From CAYQQU01 sp964419545 (GTDB lineage: Bacteria > Bacteroidota > Bacteroidia > Chitinophagales > Saprospiraceae): DNA of 15,355 bases. The notes beneath the pieces are model-generated. The model did no database searches, was not told where the DNA came from, and worked only from the letters and a program-made list of their open reading frames with translations. Each line of letters starts with the position of its first letter. Position 1 is the first letter of the stretch. The position numbers were made by a program, and so were the translations under genes. This document shows, piece after piece, positions 1-8,167 of this stretch. Location: positions 1-15,355 of the forward strand of contig CAYQQU010000101.1 of the NCBI GenBank assembly GCA_964419545.1. The letters run 5' to 3'.

Positions 1-90
1 CGCCTCCGGCGCTGCGAATTAAAAAATGCTTACTGCCAAACCGAGAATCGCTGCGCCGCCGGCCAACTTATGCAAAAAAATCATCAACTT

Positions 91-111
91 TTCGCGGGCG
101 CCCCCCGCGAA
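91..111. other. GC-rich hairpin upstream of glmM
   Basis: A perfect 8-bp inverted repeat, TTCGCGGG (91-98) with CCCGCGAA (104-111), encloses a 5-base loop. It lies just ahead of the glmM -7 element. It could end transcription of a gene left of the window: one frame reads ...ASGAAN then a stop at 20-22, too short to call. On the minus strand a T7 run follows about ten bases beyond the stem. No T tract follows immediately on either strand, so its role is open. Confidence 0.4.
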
Positions 112-125
112 GGAGCGGGTTTTGC

Positions 126-133
126 TATTTTTG
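126..133 (+). promoter_or_regulatory. Bacteroidota-type -7 element for glmM
   Basis: TATTTTTG is an exact match to the Bacteroidota housekeeping -7 consensus TAnnTTTG. No convincing -33 TTG was found at the usual distance. Transcription would begin near 138-141, leaving a leader of about 20 bases before the TTG start at 158. That placement rules out translation from the ATG at 26, which lies upstream of the element. Confidence 0.5.
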
Positions 134-157
134 CAGCATCACCAAAAACGAAAACAC

Positions 158-1537
158 TTGGCACTTATCAAATCCATTTCCGGCATCCGCGGCACCATTG
201 GTGGGCGGGCCGGCGAGAACCTCACACCACAGGATATCGTAGAATGTACGGCCGCTTTCGGATACTGGCTGCTGCAAAGCGGCGCCCGGCCCAAAGTCGT
301 GATCGGCCGCGACGGCCGCATCTCGGGCAAGATGGTCAGCAGCCTGGTGGCCAATACCCTGGTGGGCCTGGGCATCGACGTCCTCGACCTCGGGCATTCC
401 ACCACCCCCACCGTGGAAGTAGCGGTGCCCGCCGAGCAGGCCGGCGCCGGCATCATCATCACCGCCAGCCACAATCCGCGCGAATGGAACGCCCTGAAAT
501 TCCTGAATAGCGCCGGGGAGTTTATCTCCAAAGCGGACGGCGAAGCCCTGCTGGCCCTGCTGTCTACGGGCGCCATCGAATACCCGTCGGTCGATCAGAT
601 CGCCACCTACCAAAAAGGCGCCGGGTACATTCAAAAACATATCGACCAGATCCTGGCGCACCCGCTGGTCGATGTGGAAGCGATTAAAGCTAAAAAATTT
701 AAAGTTGTGGCGGACGTGGTGAATTCCACCGGCGCAATTGCCATCCCGCCACTGTTAGAACAACTGGGTTGCCAGGCTATTCTGCTCAACGGGGAGGTAA
801 CCGGCGAATTCGCCCACAATCCCGAACCGCTACCCGTCAACCTGAAAGCGCTTTCGGAAACGGTGGTGAAGGAGGGCGCTCACCTGGGCGTCGCCGTCGA
901 CCCGGACGTCGACCGGCTGGCATTAGTGCAGGAAGATGGCGAAATGTTCGGCGAAGAATATACCCTGGTTGCGGTAGCCGATTATTTCCTGCAGCAGCGC
1001 CCGGGAAACACGGTTTCTAACCTGAGTTCTTCCCGCGCCCTCCGCGATGTGACCCGTCGCCACGGCGGCGAATACTACGCCAGCGCGGTCGGCGAAGTCA
1101 ATGTCGTGGCCAAGATGAAAGAAATGGAGGCCGTCATCGGCGGCGAAGGAAACGGCGGGATCATCGTACCAGACCTGCATTACGGCCGGGATGCCCTGGC
1201 CGGCATCGCCCTGGTGCTTTCTCACCTGGCCAAAAGCGGGAAGACCTTATCCGAACTGCGGGCGACTTATCCGGCCTACGAGATCGTCAAAGACAAAATC
1301 GCCCTTACGCCGGAGGTCGATATGGCGAAACTCCTCGAACAGCTCCACACAAAATACCAGAACGAGGAGTGCAACACCATCGACGGACTGAAGATCGACT
1401 TCGCCGAAGGTTGGGTGCACCTGCGCAAATCCAACACGGAGCCCATCATCCGGGTGTACGCGGAGAGCGAATCGGCTGAGGCGGCGCGCGAACTGGCCGC
1501 CCGCATTAAAGGAGAAGCCCTGGAACTGATCGGGTAA
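158..1537 (+). CDS. glmM: Phosphoglucosamine mutase (GlmM), TTG start
   Basis: Interconverts glucosamine-6-phosphate and glucosamine-1-phosphate in the cytoplasm, feeding UDP-GlcNAc for peptidoglycan and other glycans. It is an alpha-D-phosphohexomutase. The active-site loop TASHNP places the phosphoserine at residue 104, the metal loop DPDVDR lies at 248-253, the sugar-binding loop GEGNGG has its Glu at 330, and the C-terminal phosphate-binding RKSNTEP starts at 423. I chose TTG at 158 because Bacteroidota GlmM proteins begin (M)xLIKSISGIRG, the result is 459 residues (normal), and a promoter element sits between this codon and the upstream ATG at 26. The frame stays open upstream to 26, but that extension is unlike the family. 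A phosphomannomutase/phosphoglucomutase role is the main alternative. Family very sure; substrate likely. Confidence 0.93.
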   Translation: MALIKSISGIRGTIGGRAGENLTPQDIVECTAAFGYWLLQSGARPKVVIGRDGRISGKMVSSLVANTLVGLGIDVLDLGHSTTPTVEVAVPAEQAGAGIIITASHNPREWNALKFLNSAGEFISKADGEALLALLSTGAIEYPSVDQIATYQKGAGYIQKHIDQILAHPLVDVEAIKAKKFKVVADVVNSTGAIAIPPLLEQLGCQAILLNGEVTGEFAHNPEPLPVNLKALSETVVKEGAHLGVAVDPDVDRLALVQEDGEMFGEEYTLVAVADYFLQQRPGNTVSNLSSSRALRDVTRRHGGEYYASAVGEVNVVAKMKEMEAVIGGEGNGGIIVPDLHYGRDALAGIALVLSHLAKSGKTLSELRATYPAYEIVKDKIALTPEVDMAKLLEQLHTKYQNEECNTIDGLKIDFAEGWVHLRKSNTEPIIRVYAESESAEAARELAARIKGEALELIG

Positions 1538-1574
1538 ATTTGGGTCTTTTCCTGTAAGGTTGGCGTTTTCTTAT

Positions 1575-1582
1575 TAATTTCG
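1575..1582 (+). promoter_or_regulatory. Possible -7 element for the class V gene
   Basis: TAATTTCG matches TAnnTTTG at all but one defined position, and lies 46 bases before the ATG at 1629. The nearest TTG upstream (1560-1562) is only 12 bases away, closer than the usual 17-23, so support is weak. The 91-base gap after glmM shows no terminator-like hairpin, so read-through from glmM is also possible. Confidence 0.25.
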
Positions 1583-1628
1583 GGGGTGATCACTTCCGAA
1601 AAGAGACGCTATATCAAATCGTAATACA

Positions 1629-3137
1629 ATGGATGCGCTAACCAAACCAGATACCCGGGCAACTTCCCTGGAAGCTTATTTTGCTCCTTTTCGCCAAAAT
1701 ATCATTGGGTACGACCAGGAGTTCCCTAGTCCCTTTGGTCCTCAACGGATTGTTTATGCCGACTGGACGGCCTCCGGTCGCCTGTACAAGCCGATCGAAG
1801 ATTTGATGGCCGGCGAAATCGCAGCCTTTGTCGGGAACACCCATACGGAAACCACGGTCACCGGATGTGCAATGACCCTGGCTTATACGGAAGCCAAACG
1901 CATCATCAAAAAGCACGTGGGGGCCCGGGAAAGCGATGTGTTGATCTCCTCTAATTCCGGCATGACCGGGGTGGTGAACAAGTTCCAGCGGCTGCTGGGG
2001 TTAAAAGTGCACGAGAAGTTCCGCGACCAGGTGCAGGTGCCGGCTGCTGAACGGCCAGTCATTTTTGTCAGCCACATGGAGCATCATTCCAACCAGACCT
2101 CCTGGCTGGAAACCCTGGCGGAAGTGCAGGTGATCGAACCGACCCACGAAGGGCTGGTCGACCTGGATCACCTGCGGATGCTGCTGGAAAAATATCAGGA
2201 TCGCAAAACCAAAATTGCCGCCATCACTTCTTGTTCTAACGTCACAGGTTTGCCGACACCCTACCACGAGATCGCCGAGATCATGCACCGGGCCGGCGGA
2301 TACTGTTTCGTCGACTTTGCCTGTTCGGCGCCGTATATCAACATCAACATGCGGCCGGAGAATGACTGGCAGCATCTGGACGCGCTCTATTTTTCTCCGC
2401 ACAAATTCCTGGGCGGCCCCGGTAGTTCGGGCATCCTGGTCTTTGATCCGCAGCTCTACCGCAACCGCGTGCCCGATTGCCCGGGCGGCGGTACGGTCGA
2501 CTGGACGAATCCCTGGGGGGAACACAAGTACGTCGACCACATCGAAGCCCGCGAAGACGGCGGTACGCCCTCCTTCTTGCAAACCATCCGGGTCGCCTTG
2601 TGCACCAAGCTAAAAGAGGAAATGTCCGTGGACAAAATGATGGCGCGGGAAGAGGAGCTACTGGCGATGATCTGGGAGCGATTTGACCGATTACCAAAAC
2701 TCCACATACTGGCGGGGCACTTGCGGAAGCGACTTGGCGTCATTTCGTTTTATATCGACGATCTGCATTATAACCTGGGGGTGCGACTGCTCAACGACCG
2801 GTACGGCATACAGGTGCGGGGCGGCTGTTCCTGCGCCGGAACTTACGGTCATTATTTACTCCATGTCTCCCCCCAAGCTTCCAAAACCATCACCGACCGG
2901 ATCAACGCCGGTGATCTTTCCATCAAACCCGGTTGGATCCGCCTGTCAATCCATCCGACCATGACGGATGAAGAGATGATTTACGTCCTCGACGCGATCG
3001 AAGCTTTGTACCATCATCATCAGGAGTGGGCGAAAGAATACGAGTACCACGTCAACACCAATGAGTTTTACCACCGGGAGCGGAAAACGAATGAAACTGA
3101 AATGGTGGAAAATTGGTTTAATACGGAACTATGCTGA
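1629..3137 (+). CDS. Class V aminotransferase-fold PLP enzyme, desulfurase-like
   Basis: A 502-residue fold-type I PLP protein of the aminotransferase class V superfamily (SufS/CsdA-type desulfurases, kynureninase, isopenicillin epimerase). The cofactor lysine is K259 in a SPHKFLGGPG loop. Upstream are a His-rich SHMEHHSN segment at the cofactor-stacking position and a YADWTASG motif near residue 40. Near the C terminus, GGCSCAG places cysteines at 400 and 402, where desulfurases carry their catalytic Cys, but as a C-x-C pair. The protein is roughly 100 residues longer than a typical SufS. The reaction cannot be read from sequence: a persulfide-forming desulfurase or another C-S or amino lyase is possible. 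It precedes a true cysteine desulfurase by 48 bases on the same strand, suggesting cotranscription. Fold sure, function unknown. Confidence 0.85.
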   Translation: MDALTKPDTRATSLEAYFAPFRQNIIGYDQEFPSPFGPQRIVYADWTASGRLYKPIEDLMAGEIAAFVGNTHTETTVTGCAMTLAYTEAKRIIKKHVGARESDVLISSNSGMTGVVNKFQRLLGLKVHEKFRDQVQVPAAERPVIFVSHMEHHSNQTSWLETLAEVQVIEPTHEGLVDLDHLRMLLEKYQDRKTKIAAITSCSNVTGLPTPYHEIAEIMHRAGGYCFVDFACSAPYININMRPENDWQHLDALYFSPHKFLGGPGSSGILVFDPQLYRNRVPDCPGGGTVDWTNPWGEHKYVDHIEAREDGGTPSFLQTIRVALCTKLKEEMSVDKMMAREEELLAMIWERFDRLPKLHILAGHLRKRLGVISFYIDDLHYNLGVRLLNDRYGIQVRGGCSCAGTYGHYLLHVSPQASKTITDRINAGDLSIKPGWIRLSIHPTMTDEEMIYVLDAIEALYHHHQEWAKEYEYHVNTNEFYHRERKTNETEMVENWFNTELC

Positions 3138-3185
3138 ATAAACCAGGTTGCGTAAAGGAGCGGATCGCAACTTGAATCAAACAAT

Positions 3186-4322
3186 ATGAAACGAGTATAT
3201 TTTGACAATGCCGCCACCACGCCCATCGATCCGGTGGTAATCGAGGTAATGCATGCGGCCATGCGCAATCATTTTGGCAATCCTTCTTCTATTCATGCGG
3301 AGGGCCGTGCGGCCCGGGCTGCCGTGGAGGATGCCCGCAAGCGGGTCGCCAATGTGTTGAATGCTTCCATTGGGGAGATATTCTTCACCTCCGGTGGGAC
3401 CGAATCAACCAACATGGCCCTGAAGAATGCGGTGCGCGATCTGGGAGTGAAACGGATCATCACCTCGCCCATTGAACACCACTGTGTCCTGCATTCTGTC
3501 GACCGGCTGGAAAAAGAGGGTGGGGTAGAACCGGTTTTTGTCCATTTAGATGAGAAAGGTAGAATAGATTACGACCACCTGGCGGAATTGTTATCCGGCG
3601 AGCATCCGCTCACGCTCGTATCGCTCATGCACGCCAATAACGAGATCGGCTCGATGCTCGACCTGGATCGCGTTTCCGAACTCTGTCAGGAACACGGTGC
3701 GCTCTTCCATTCGGATACGGTGCAAACCATGGGGTATTATCCCATCGATCTGTCCAAAACCAAGATCAACTTTATTACCGGTTCGGCGCATAAGTTTCAC
3801 GGACCGAAAGGCGTCGGCTTCCTCTACGTAAATAGCGACAATATCATTCACCCCTACATCGACGGCGGCGCCCAGGAACGGAACATGCGGGGGGGGACGG
3901 AGAATGTTTATGGCATTCTGGGCATGGCGAAAGCCCTGGAGCTGAGTTACGAAAACCTGGCGGAATGGCGCGCCCATATCACCGATCTCCGGCAATACCT
4001 GAAAGAACAACTGCTCCATTCTTTCCCCGACCTCAAATTTTACGGTGATCCGGAAAACGGGCATTACAAATTGCTCAACGTCGGCTTCCCGCCTTCCCCC
4101 AAAACCGAAATGATCCTCCTCAATCTGGATATAGCCGGGGTCAGTGTTTCCGGCGGCAGCGCCTGTAGTTCCGGCGCCGATGCCGGCTCGCACGTCGTAG
4201 AGGCGCTCGGCGGGGAGCCGGGCTGGAAAGCGGTGCGCTTTTCGCTCTCGCATTTCAATACGCGGGCGGAGGTGGATTATGTGGTGGAGCGGTTGCGGGC
4301 GTGTGTGCCGGTGGGGGTTTGA
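3186..4322 (+). CDS. Cysteine desulfurase, NifS/IscS type
   Basis: Transfers sulfur from L-cysteine as a persulfide, releasing alanine, for Fe-S clusters, tRNA thiolation or other sulfur uses. At 378 residues it has normal family length. The N terminus MKRVYFDNAATT is diagnostic. TSGGTESTN binds the PLP phosphate, H98 in IEHH stacks on the ring, D177 in HSDTVQ contacts the pyridine nitrogen, K203 in SAHKFHGPKG is the Schiff-base lysine, and C327 in GGSACSSG is the catalytic cysteine. All key residues are present, so it should be active. An AAAGGAG motif lies about 25 bases ahead of the ATG, too far to be a normal ribosome site. No iscU/sufE scaffold lies beside it, so the sulfur acceptor is unknown. 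Two hairpins follow, ending the transcription unit. Confidence 0.93.
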   Translation: MKRVYFDNAATTPIDPVVIEVMHAAMRNHFGNPSSIHAEGRAARAAVEDARKRVANVLNASIGEIFFTSGGTESTNMALKNAVRDLGVKRIITSPIEHHCVLHSVDRLEKEGGVEPVFVHLDEKGRIDYDHLAELLSGEHPLTLVSLMHANNEIGSMLDLDRVSELCQEHGALFHSDTVQTMGYYPIDLSKTKINFITGSAHKFHGPKGVGFLYVNSDNIIHPYIDGGAQERNMRGGTENVYGILGMAKALELSYENLAEWRAHITDLRQYLKEQLLHSFPDLKFYGDPENGHYKLLNVGFPPSPKTEMILLNLDIAGVSVSGGSACSSGADAGSHVVEALGGEPGWKAVRFSLSHFNTRAEVDYVVERLRACVPVGV

Positions 4323-4327
4323 CGGTG

Positions 4328-4362
4328 AACTCCGGTTGCAGCTTCAAGCTGCGCCCGGAGTT
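4328..4362 (+). terminator. Hairpin after cysteine desulfurase
   Basis: Starting five bases past the stop codon, AACTCCGG (4328-4335) pairs with CCGGAGTT (4355-4362). GCAGCTT (4338-4344) then pairs with AAGCTGC (4346-4352), with one 2x2 mismatch between the segments. The stem is strong but lacks a following T run, so it may protect the mRNA 3' end rather than terminate by itself. Confidence 0.5.
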
Positions 4363-4431
4363 GGCCGGCGGAGATTCTAATTCAAAACATATATATCGGC
4401 AAATCCAAAAGTCATGCTGGGAAAACCAGTG

Positions 4432-4456
4432 ATAATCGCTACGGCGATTATTTTTA
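4432..4456 (+). terminator. Intrinsic terminator with UACG tetraloop
   Basis: ATAATCGC (4432-4439) and GCGATTAT (4444-4451) form a perfect 8-bp stem around TACG, which in RNA is a C(UACG)G loop of the very stable UNCG class. It is followed directly by a T5 run (4451-4455). The T run is on the plus strand only, so it serves the desulfurase side, not the opposing peptidase gene. Confidence 0.7.
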
Positions 4457-4598
4457 ACGAAAGATAGCGCCAAAAGAAGCAGCCAAGTGTTATAAGGTAT
4501 TCTCCACACAACCCTAATTCCAGAAAAAACTTCTTCGGTTCATCTATTTCTCAGCTCATCTGTTCTTCAGTTCCTTTCTGGTCAACAACGTCAGTCGG

Positions 4599-6662
4599 TC
4601 AGACTCCCGATGACTGATCTAAGATAAACGCATACTCCAGCGCCGTCTCCTTATGCCGCCGAAACCGGCCCGAAGCACCGCCGTGCCCGGCCTCCAGGTT
4701 GGTGTGAAGTAACAACGGGCGGTCGTCCGTTTTCAATTCCCGCAGGCGCGCCACCCATTTGGCGGGTTCCCAGTACTGTACTTGCGAGTCGTGCAGGCCG
4801 GTGGAGACCAGCATGGCCGGATAGGATTTGGCTTCGATGTTATCGTAAGGCGAATAGGATTTGATGTACTCGTAGTATTCCTTTTCGTTGGGGTTACCCC
4901 ATTCGTCGTATTCGCCGGTGGTAAGCGGGATGCTGTCGTCGAGCATAGTCGTCAGGACGTCCACGAAAGGAACGGCGGCGACGATGCCCCGCCACATCTC
5001 CGGAGCCATATTCACCACGGCGCCCACCAGCAGGCCGCCGGCGCTGCCGCCCATGGCGAAGAGCAGGTCGGGAGCCACGTAACGCATTTCCAGTAAATAG
5101 CGGCCCACGTCGATGAAGTCGTAAAAGGTGTTCTTCTTCTGGAGCAGCTTGCCGTCTTCGTACCAGTGGCGCCCCATCTCTTCACCGCCCCGGACGTGGG
5201 CGATGGCAAAGGCGAAGCCCCGGTCGAGCAGGCTGATGCGCACCGAGCTGAAATAGGGCTCCATGCTGTGGCCGTAGGCGCCGTAGCCGTACAGCAGGAG
5301 GGGGGCCGTGCCGTCCTTTTGATAATCTTTGTGGTAAACGATGGATACCGGGACTTTCACCCCGTCCCGCGCGGTGGCGTAGAGGCGTTCCGTGCGATAA
5401 TTCTCGGGCTTGAAGCCGCCGAGCACCTCCAGCTGCTTGCGCTGCGCCATTTGCCGCGTCTCCATATCGTAATCGTAGACCGTGGGCGGCGTGGCCATCG
5501 ACTGGTAGTTGAGCCGCAGCTGGCGGGTGTCGAATTCCAGATTGACGGAGGTGTTGGCCAGGTAGGCGTCCTCCGGGAAGTCGATGTAGTGTTCTTCTCC
5601 TTCCCAGGGGCGGATTCTGAGCTGTGTGATGCCGTTATGGCGTTCGGATAAGACCAGGTAGTCTTTGAAGATATCGATATCCTCCACCAAGACCTCCGGG
5701 CGGTGGGCGATCACTTCCCGCCAGTGGTCTTTCGTCGTCTGGTTTTCATCGGTCACCATCAGCCGGAAGTTGCGGGCGTCCCAGTTGGTGAGGATGTAGA
5801 ATTTATCCTCGTAGTGCGCGATGCTGTATTCGTGGCCGTGTTCGCGGGCCTGGATCAGGCGGAACGCACCGGTGGGATCATCGGCGGGCAGCACCCGGTA
5901 ATCCTGCGACATATTGGCGTAGGCCCCGATCACGATGTATTTCCGGGATTTGGTCTTGTAGACATAAGTAAAAAAGGTGTCGTCGGTTTCTTCGTAAACG
6001 GCGACGTCCGTTTCGGTTGGTTTGCCTAGCTCGTGCCGCATCACCTGGTATCCCCGCAGCGTGGTGGGGTCGCGGAGGGTATAGAAAATGTAGCGGTTGT
6101 CGGCCGACCAGACGGCGGCGCCGGTGCAACCCGGTATGACGTCGGTCAGCGGATCGCCGGTAACGAGGTGTTTGAAGCGGATGGTGTAGATGCGCCGGCT
6201 GACCGTATCCTCGGCATACGCCAGAAGGGTGTTGTCGGGGCTGACCGACATGCCGCCCACGTGGTAAAAAGGATGGGGCTCCGCCAGTTCGTTTACGTTG
6301 AGCAGGATCTCTTCGGGCGCATCCAGGCGGGCTTTTTTGCGGGCGTAGATCGGGTATTCCTGGCCTTGCTCGTAGCCGGTGAGGTAGTAGTAGTCGTTGT
6401 CAAAATAGGGAACAGACTGGTCGTCCTGCTTGATGCGACCGATGATCTCCCGGTATAATTCCTCCTGCAGCGACTCGGTATGGGCCAGACGCGATTGGGT
6501 GTAGGCATTTTCTGCTTCCAGGTAGGCGATCACCTCCGGATTGTCCCGGTCGTTGAGCCAGTAATAGGGGTCGATGCGCTCGTCGCCGTGTTTGGACAAT
6601 ACGCGAGGATGTTTGGGCGCTACGGGTGGGGCGGGTTGTTGGGTCATATCTTTCATGCTCAT
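4599..6662 (-). CDS. ptrB: Oligopeptidase B-type serine peptidase (family S9)
   Basis: Cleaves short peptides, in this subfamily usually after Arg/Lys. The N-terminal half is a beta-propeller gate (DPYYWLNDR near the start is typical of the family) and the C-terminal third is an alpha/beta-hydrolase. Counting from the ATG at 6662, the triad is S540 in GGSAGG, D625 in LHDSQV and H660 in AGHGGASGR; all are intact. Length is 687, close to E. coli oligopeptidase B (686). The frame extends to a TTG at 6737, but that adds 25 residues without homology sense; ATGs at 6662, 6656 or 6647 are better starts and I cannot choose firmly among them. There is no signal peptide, so it is probably cytoplasmic. 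It is transcribed alone, divergent from the MATE gene. Arg/Lys preference is inferred from subfamily. Confidence 0.92.
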   Translation of the reverse strand: MSMKDMTQQPAPPVAPKHPRVLSKHGDERIDPYYWLNDRDNPEVIAYLEAENAYTQSRLAHTESLQEELYREIIGRIKQDDQSVPYFDNDYYYLTGYEQGQEYPIYARKKARLDAPEEILLNVNELAEPHPFYHVGGMSVSPDNTLLAYAEDTVSRRIYTIRFKHLVTGDPLTDVIPGCTGAAVWSADNRYIFYTLRDPTTLRGYQVMRHELGKPTETDVAVYEETDDTFFTYVYKTKSRKYIVIGAYANMSQDYRVLPADDPTGAFRLIQAREHGHEYSIAHYEDKFYILTNWDARNFRLMVTDENQTTKDHWREVIAHRPEVLVEDIDIFKDYLVLSERHNGITQLRIRPWEGEEHYIDFPEDAYLANTSVNLEFDTRQLRLNYQSMATPPTVYDYDMETRQMAQRKQLEVLGGFKPENYRTERLYATARDGVKVPVSIVYHKDYQKDGTAPLLLYGYGAYGHSMEPYFSSVRISLLDRGFAFAIAHVRGGEEMGRHWYEDGKLLQKKNTFYDFIDVGRYLLEMRYVAPDLLFAMGGSAGGLLVGAVVNMAPEMWRGIVAAVPFVDVLTTMLDDSIPLTTGEYDEWGNPNEKEYYEYIKSYSPYDNIEAKSYPAMLVSTGLHDSQVQYWEPAKWVARLRELKTDDRPLLLHTNLEAGHGGASGRFRRHKETALEYAFILDQSSGV

Positions 6663-6783
6663 GTTATTCCGATGATTTATCGACAATTGGAAAACCGGGC
6701 AGGGCGGGGTTTGGTTTACCCTTCCTGCGAGCGCCAATGTAAGGATTTTGTGTAGATTGCCTTCACATTTGTAAAAAAGCCGG

Positions 6784-6791
6784 TATTTTCG
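6784..6791 (+). promoter_or_regulatory. Possible -7 element for MATE gene
   Basis: TATTTTCG differs from TAnnTTTG at one position and lies 36 bases before the ATG at 6828. The best TTG upstream (6757-6759) is 24 bases away, at the edge of the usual spacing. The minus strand of this same divergent gap should carry the peptidase promoter; TACATTGG (about 6741-6734 on the minus strand) is a one-mismatch candidate. Confidence 0.3.
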
Positions 6792-6827
6792 CGGCCGGCA
6801 GCCAAGCAGGAAAGCGAATCCAGAACA

Positions 6828-8165
6828 ATGCGACTGAGAACCACGTATCGCCAGATTTTATCCATCTCGGCGCCGATCATGTTAGGATCGGCCGCCCAGA
6901 ATGTGATTGCGCTGAGCGATAGCGTTTTCCTGTATTACCTGAGTGAGGAGGATTTCGCCAGTATTGGTTTCGTCGGGGTCTTTTACCTTATCGTCGCCGC
7001 CATCGGCTACGGTTTTTCCCGGGGCGGGCAGATCATGATCGCCCGCCGGATGGGAGAACAGAAGCCTGCCGCCATTGGGCGCACCTTTCAGGCGATGCTC
7101 GCGTTCGAGCTGGCGCTGGCGGTGGTGATGTTCCTGTTCATGCAGTACGGCTGTGCGGCTTTTTTTTCCTTCTTCGTCAAGTCGGAAGTCATCCTCGAAA
7201 AGAGCCTGGCTTACCTCGAATACCGCTCCTGGGGCGTCTTTTTCAGTTATGTCGGAGTGTCGTTCATCGCGCTGTATACCGGCATTGCCCGCACCTGGTT
7301 CATCATCCTCGACACCCTGGTGCTTGCTGCCGTCAACATTGCCCTCGATTACGGATTGATCTTCGGGCACTGGGGGCTGCCGGCAATGGGCATCGCCGGC
7401 GCCGGGCTGGCCAGCACCACCGGCGAGATCGTGGCGCTGGTTTTATTCGTCTTGTACGTTTTGGGCGATCAGCGGATCCGCGTTTTCAGGCTGTTTCGTT
7501 TTTCCCGCATCGACTTTTCCCTCATCTTTCAGCAGTACAAGATCGCCATCCCGATCGTTGCGCAGGCTTTTGTGGGGCTGGGCAGCTGGTTCGTTTTTTT
7601 CGGGATCGTCGAAAACCTGGGCGAGCGCGAGCTGGCCATCACCAACCTGGTGCGCATGGTGTACCTCATCCTGTCTATTCCCTGCTGGGGGCTTTCGAGT
7701 GGCGTCAATACGATGGTCAGCCACTTCATCGGTCAGCAGAAGCGCATGGCGGTCATCCCCATCATCTGGAAAACCGCCCGGGTGTCGCTTTTGCTGACGA
7801 TGGCTCTGACCCTGCCGGTGGTGCTTTTTCCCCGCTTCATGCTGTATCCCCTGCTGGGTGGTCAGGATATGTCACTGATCGTCGACGCCCAGCCCGTCTT
7901 TTACGTGCTGGTCGCTATCCTGGCGCTTTTTTCCGTCGGCGGCGTTTTTTTCAACGGGCTGGTGGGCACCGGCGCCACCTTTTACGGGCTGAAGATGCAG
8001 ACGTGGTGCGCCGTCGGGTACGTGCTCTACATTCATATCGAGGTCAACTACACCTCCGGGGGCCTGCCCTGGGCCTGGGCGGCAGAGGCGTTCTATTGGG
8101 TGGCAATGCTGGTGTTTACCTTACTCTATCTGCGTTCGGAGGCTTGGTATAAGGTTAAGGTTTGA
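6828..8165 (+). CDS. MATE-family multidrug/toxin exporter
   Basis: An inner-membrane antiporter that exports organic substrates in exchange for Na+ or H+. The 445-residue product is almost wholly hydrophobic with about twelve membrane spans in two six-helix halves, as in the MatE domain pair. Helix 1 begins ILSISAPIMLGSAAQNVIALSDSVF, with the usual Pro-Ile-x-x-Gly-x-x-x-x-x opening; the second half opens with YKIAIPIVAQAF. An intracellular loop rich in Arg (GFSRGGQIMIARRMGEQ) follows helix 2. Length and topology are standard. The start is chosen at the first ATG, after which the polar N-terminal arm is short. Its substrate cannot be inferred; no regulator lies beside it. It is convergent with the aminotransferase gene downstream. 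Confidence 0.9.
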   Translation: MRLRTTYRQILSISAPIMLGSAAQNVIALSDSVFLYYLSEEDFASIGFVGVFYLIVAAIGYGFSRGGQIMIARRMGEQKPAAIGRTFQAMLAFELALAVVMFLFMQYGCAAFFSFFVKSEVILEKSLAYLEYRSWGVFFSYVGVSFIALYTGIARTWFIILDTLVLAAVNIALDYGLIFGHWGLPAMGIAGAGLASTTGEIVALVLFVLYVLGDQRIRVFRLFRFSRIDFSLIFQQYKIAIPIVAQAFVGLGSWFVFFGIVENLGERELAITNLVRMVYLILSIPCWGLSSGVNTMVSHFIGQQKRMAVIPIIWKTARVSLLLTMALTLPVVLFPRFMLYPLLGGQDMSLIVDAQPVFYVLVAILALFSVGGVFFNGLVGTGATFYGLKMQTWCAVGYVLYIHIEVNYTSGGLPWAWAAEAFYWVAMLVFTLLYLRSEAWYKVKV

Positions 8166-8167
8166 TT

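Noticed and set aside
1..22. 3' end of an upstream plus-strand gene (frame reading ASGAAN then stop)
   Set aside because: Only six codons are visible, so there is no basis for a call.
19..84. Minus-strand small ORF of 21 residues, hydrophobic (starts MIFLHKLAGG)
   Set aside because: Too short to support without conservation, and it ends within a stretch that may belong to a gene outside the window. No clear promoter was found.
26..157. N-terminal extension of GlmM from the ATG at 26
   Set aside because: The extra 44 residues do not resemble the family, and the -7 promoter element and a GC hairpin lie inside the stretch.
3591..4253. Long minus-strand open frame (220 codons) opposite the cysteine desulfurase gene
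   Set aside because: Shadow frame. The sense strand carries every catalytic motif of the desulfurase through this interval.
6663..6737. Upstream TTG start adding 25 residues to the oligopeptidase
   Set aside because: The added residues look neither like a signal peptide nor like family sequence, and three ATG codons follow at the expected N terminus.
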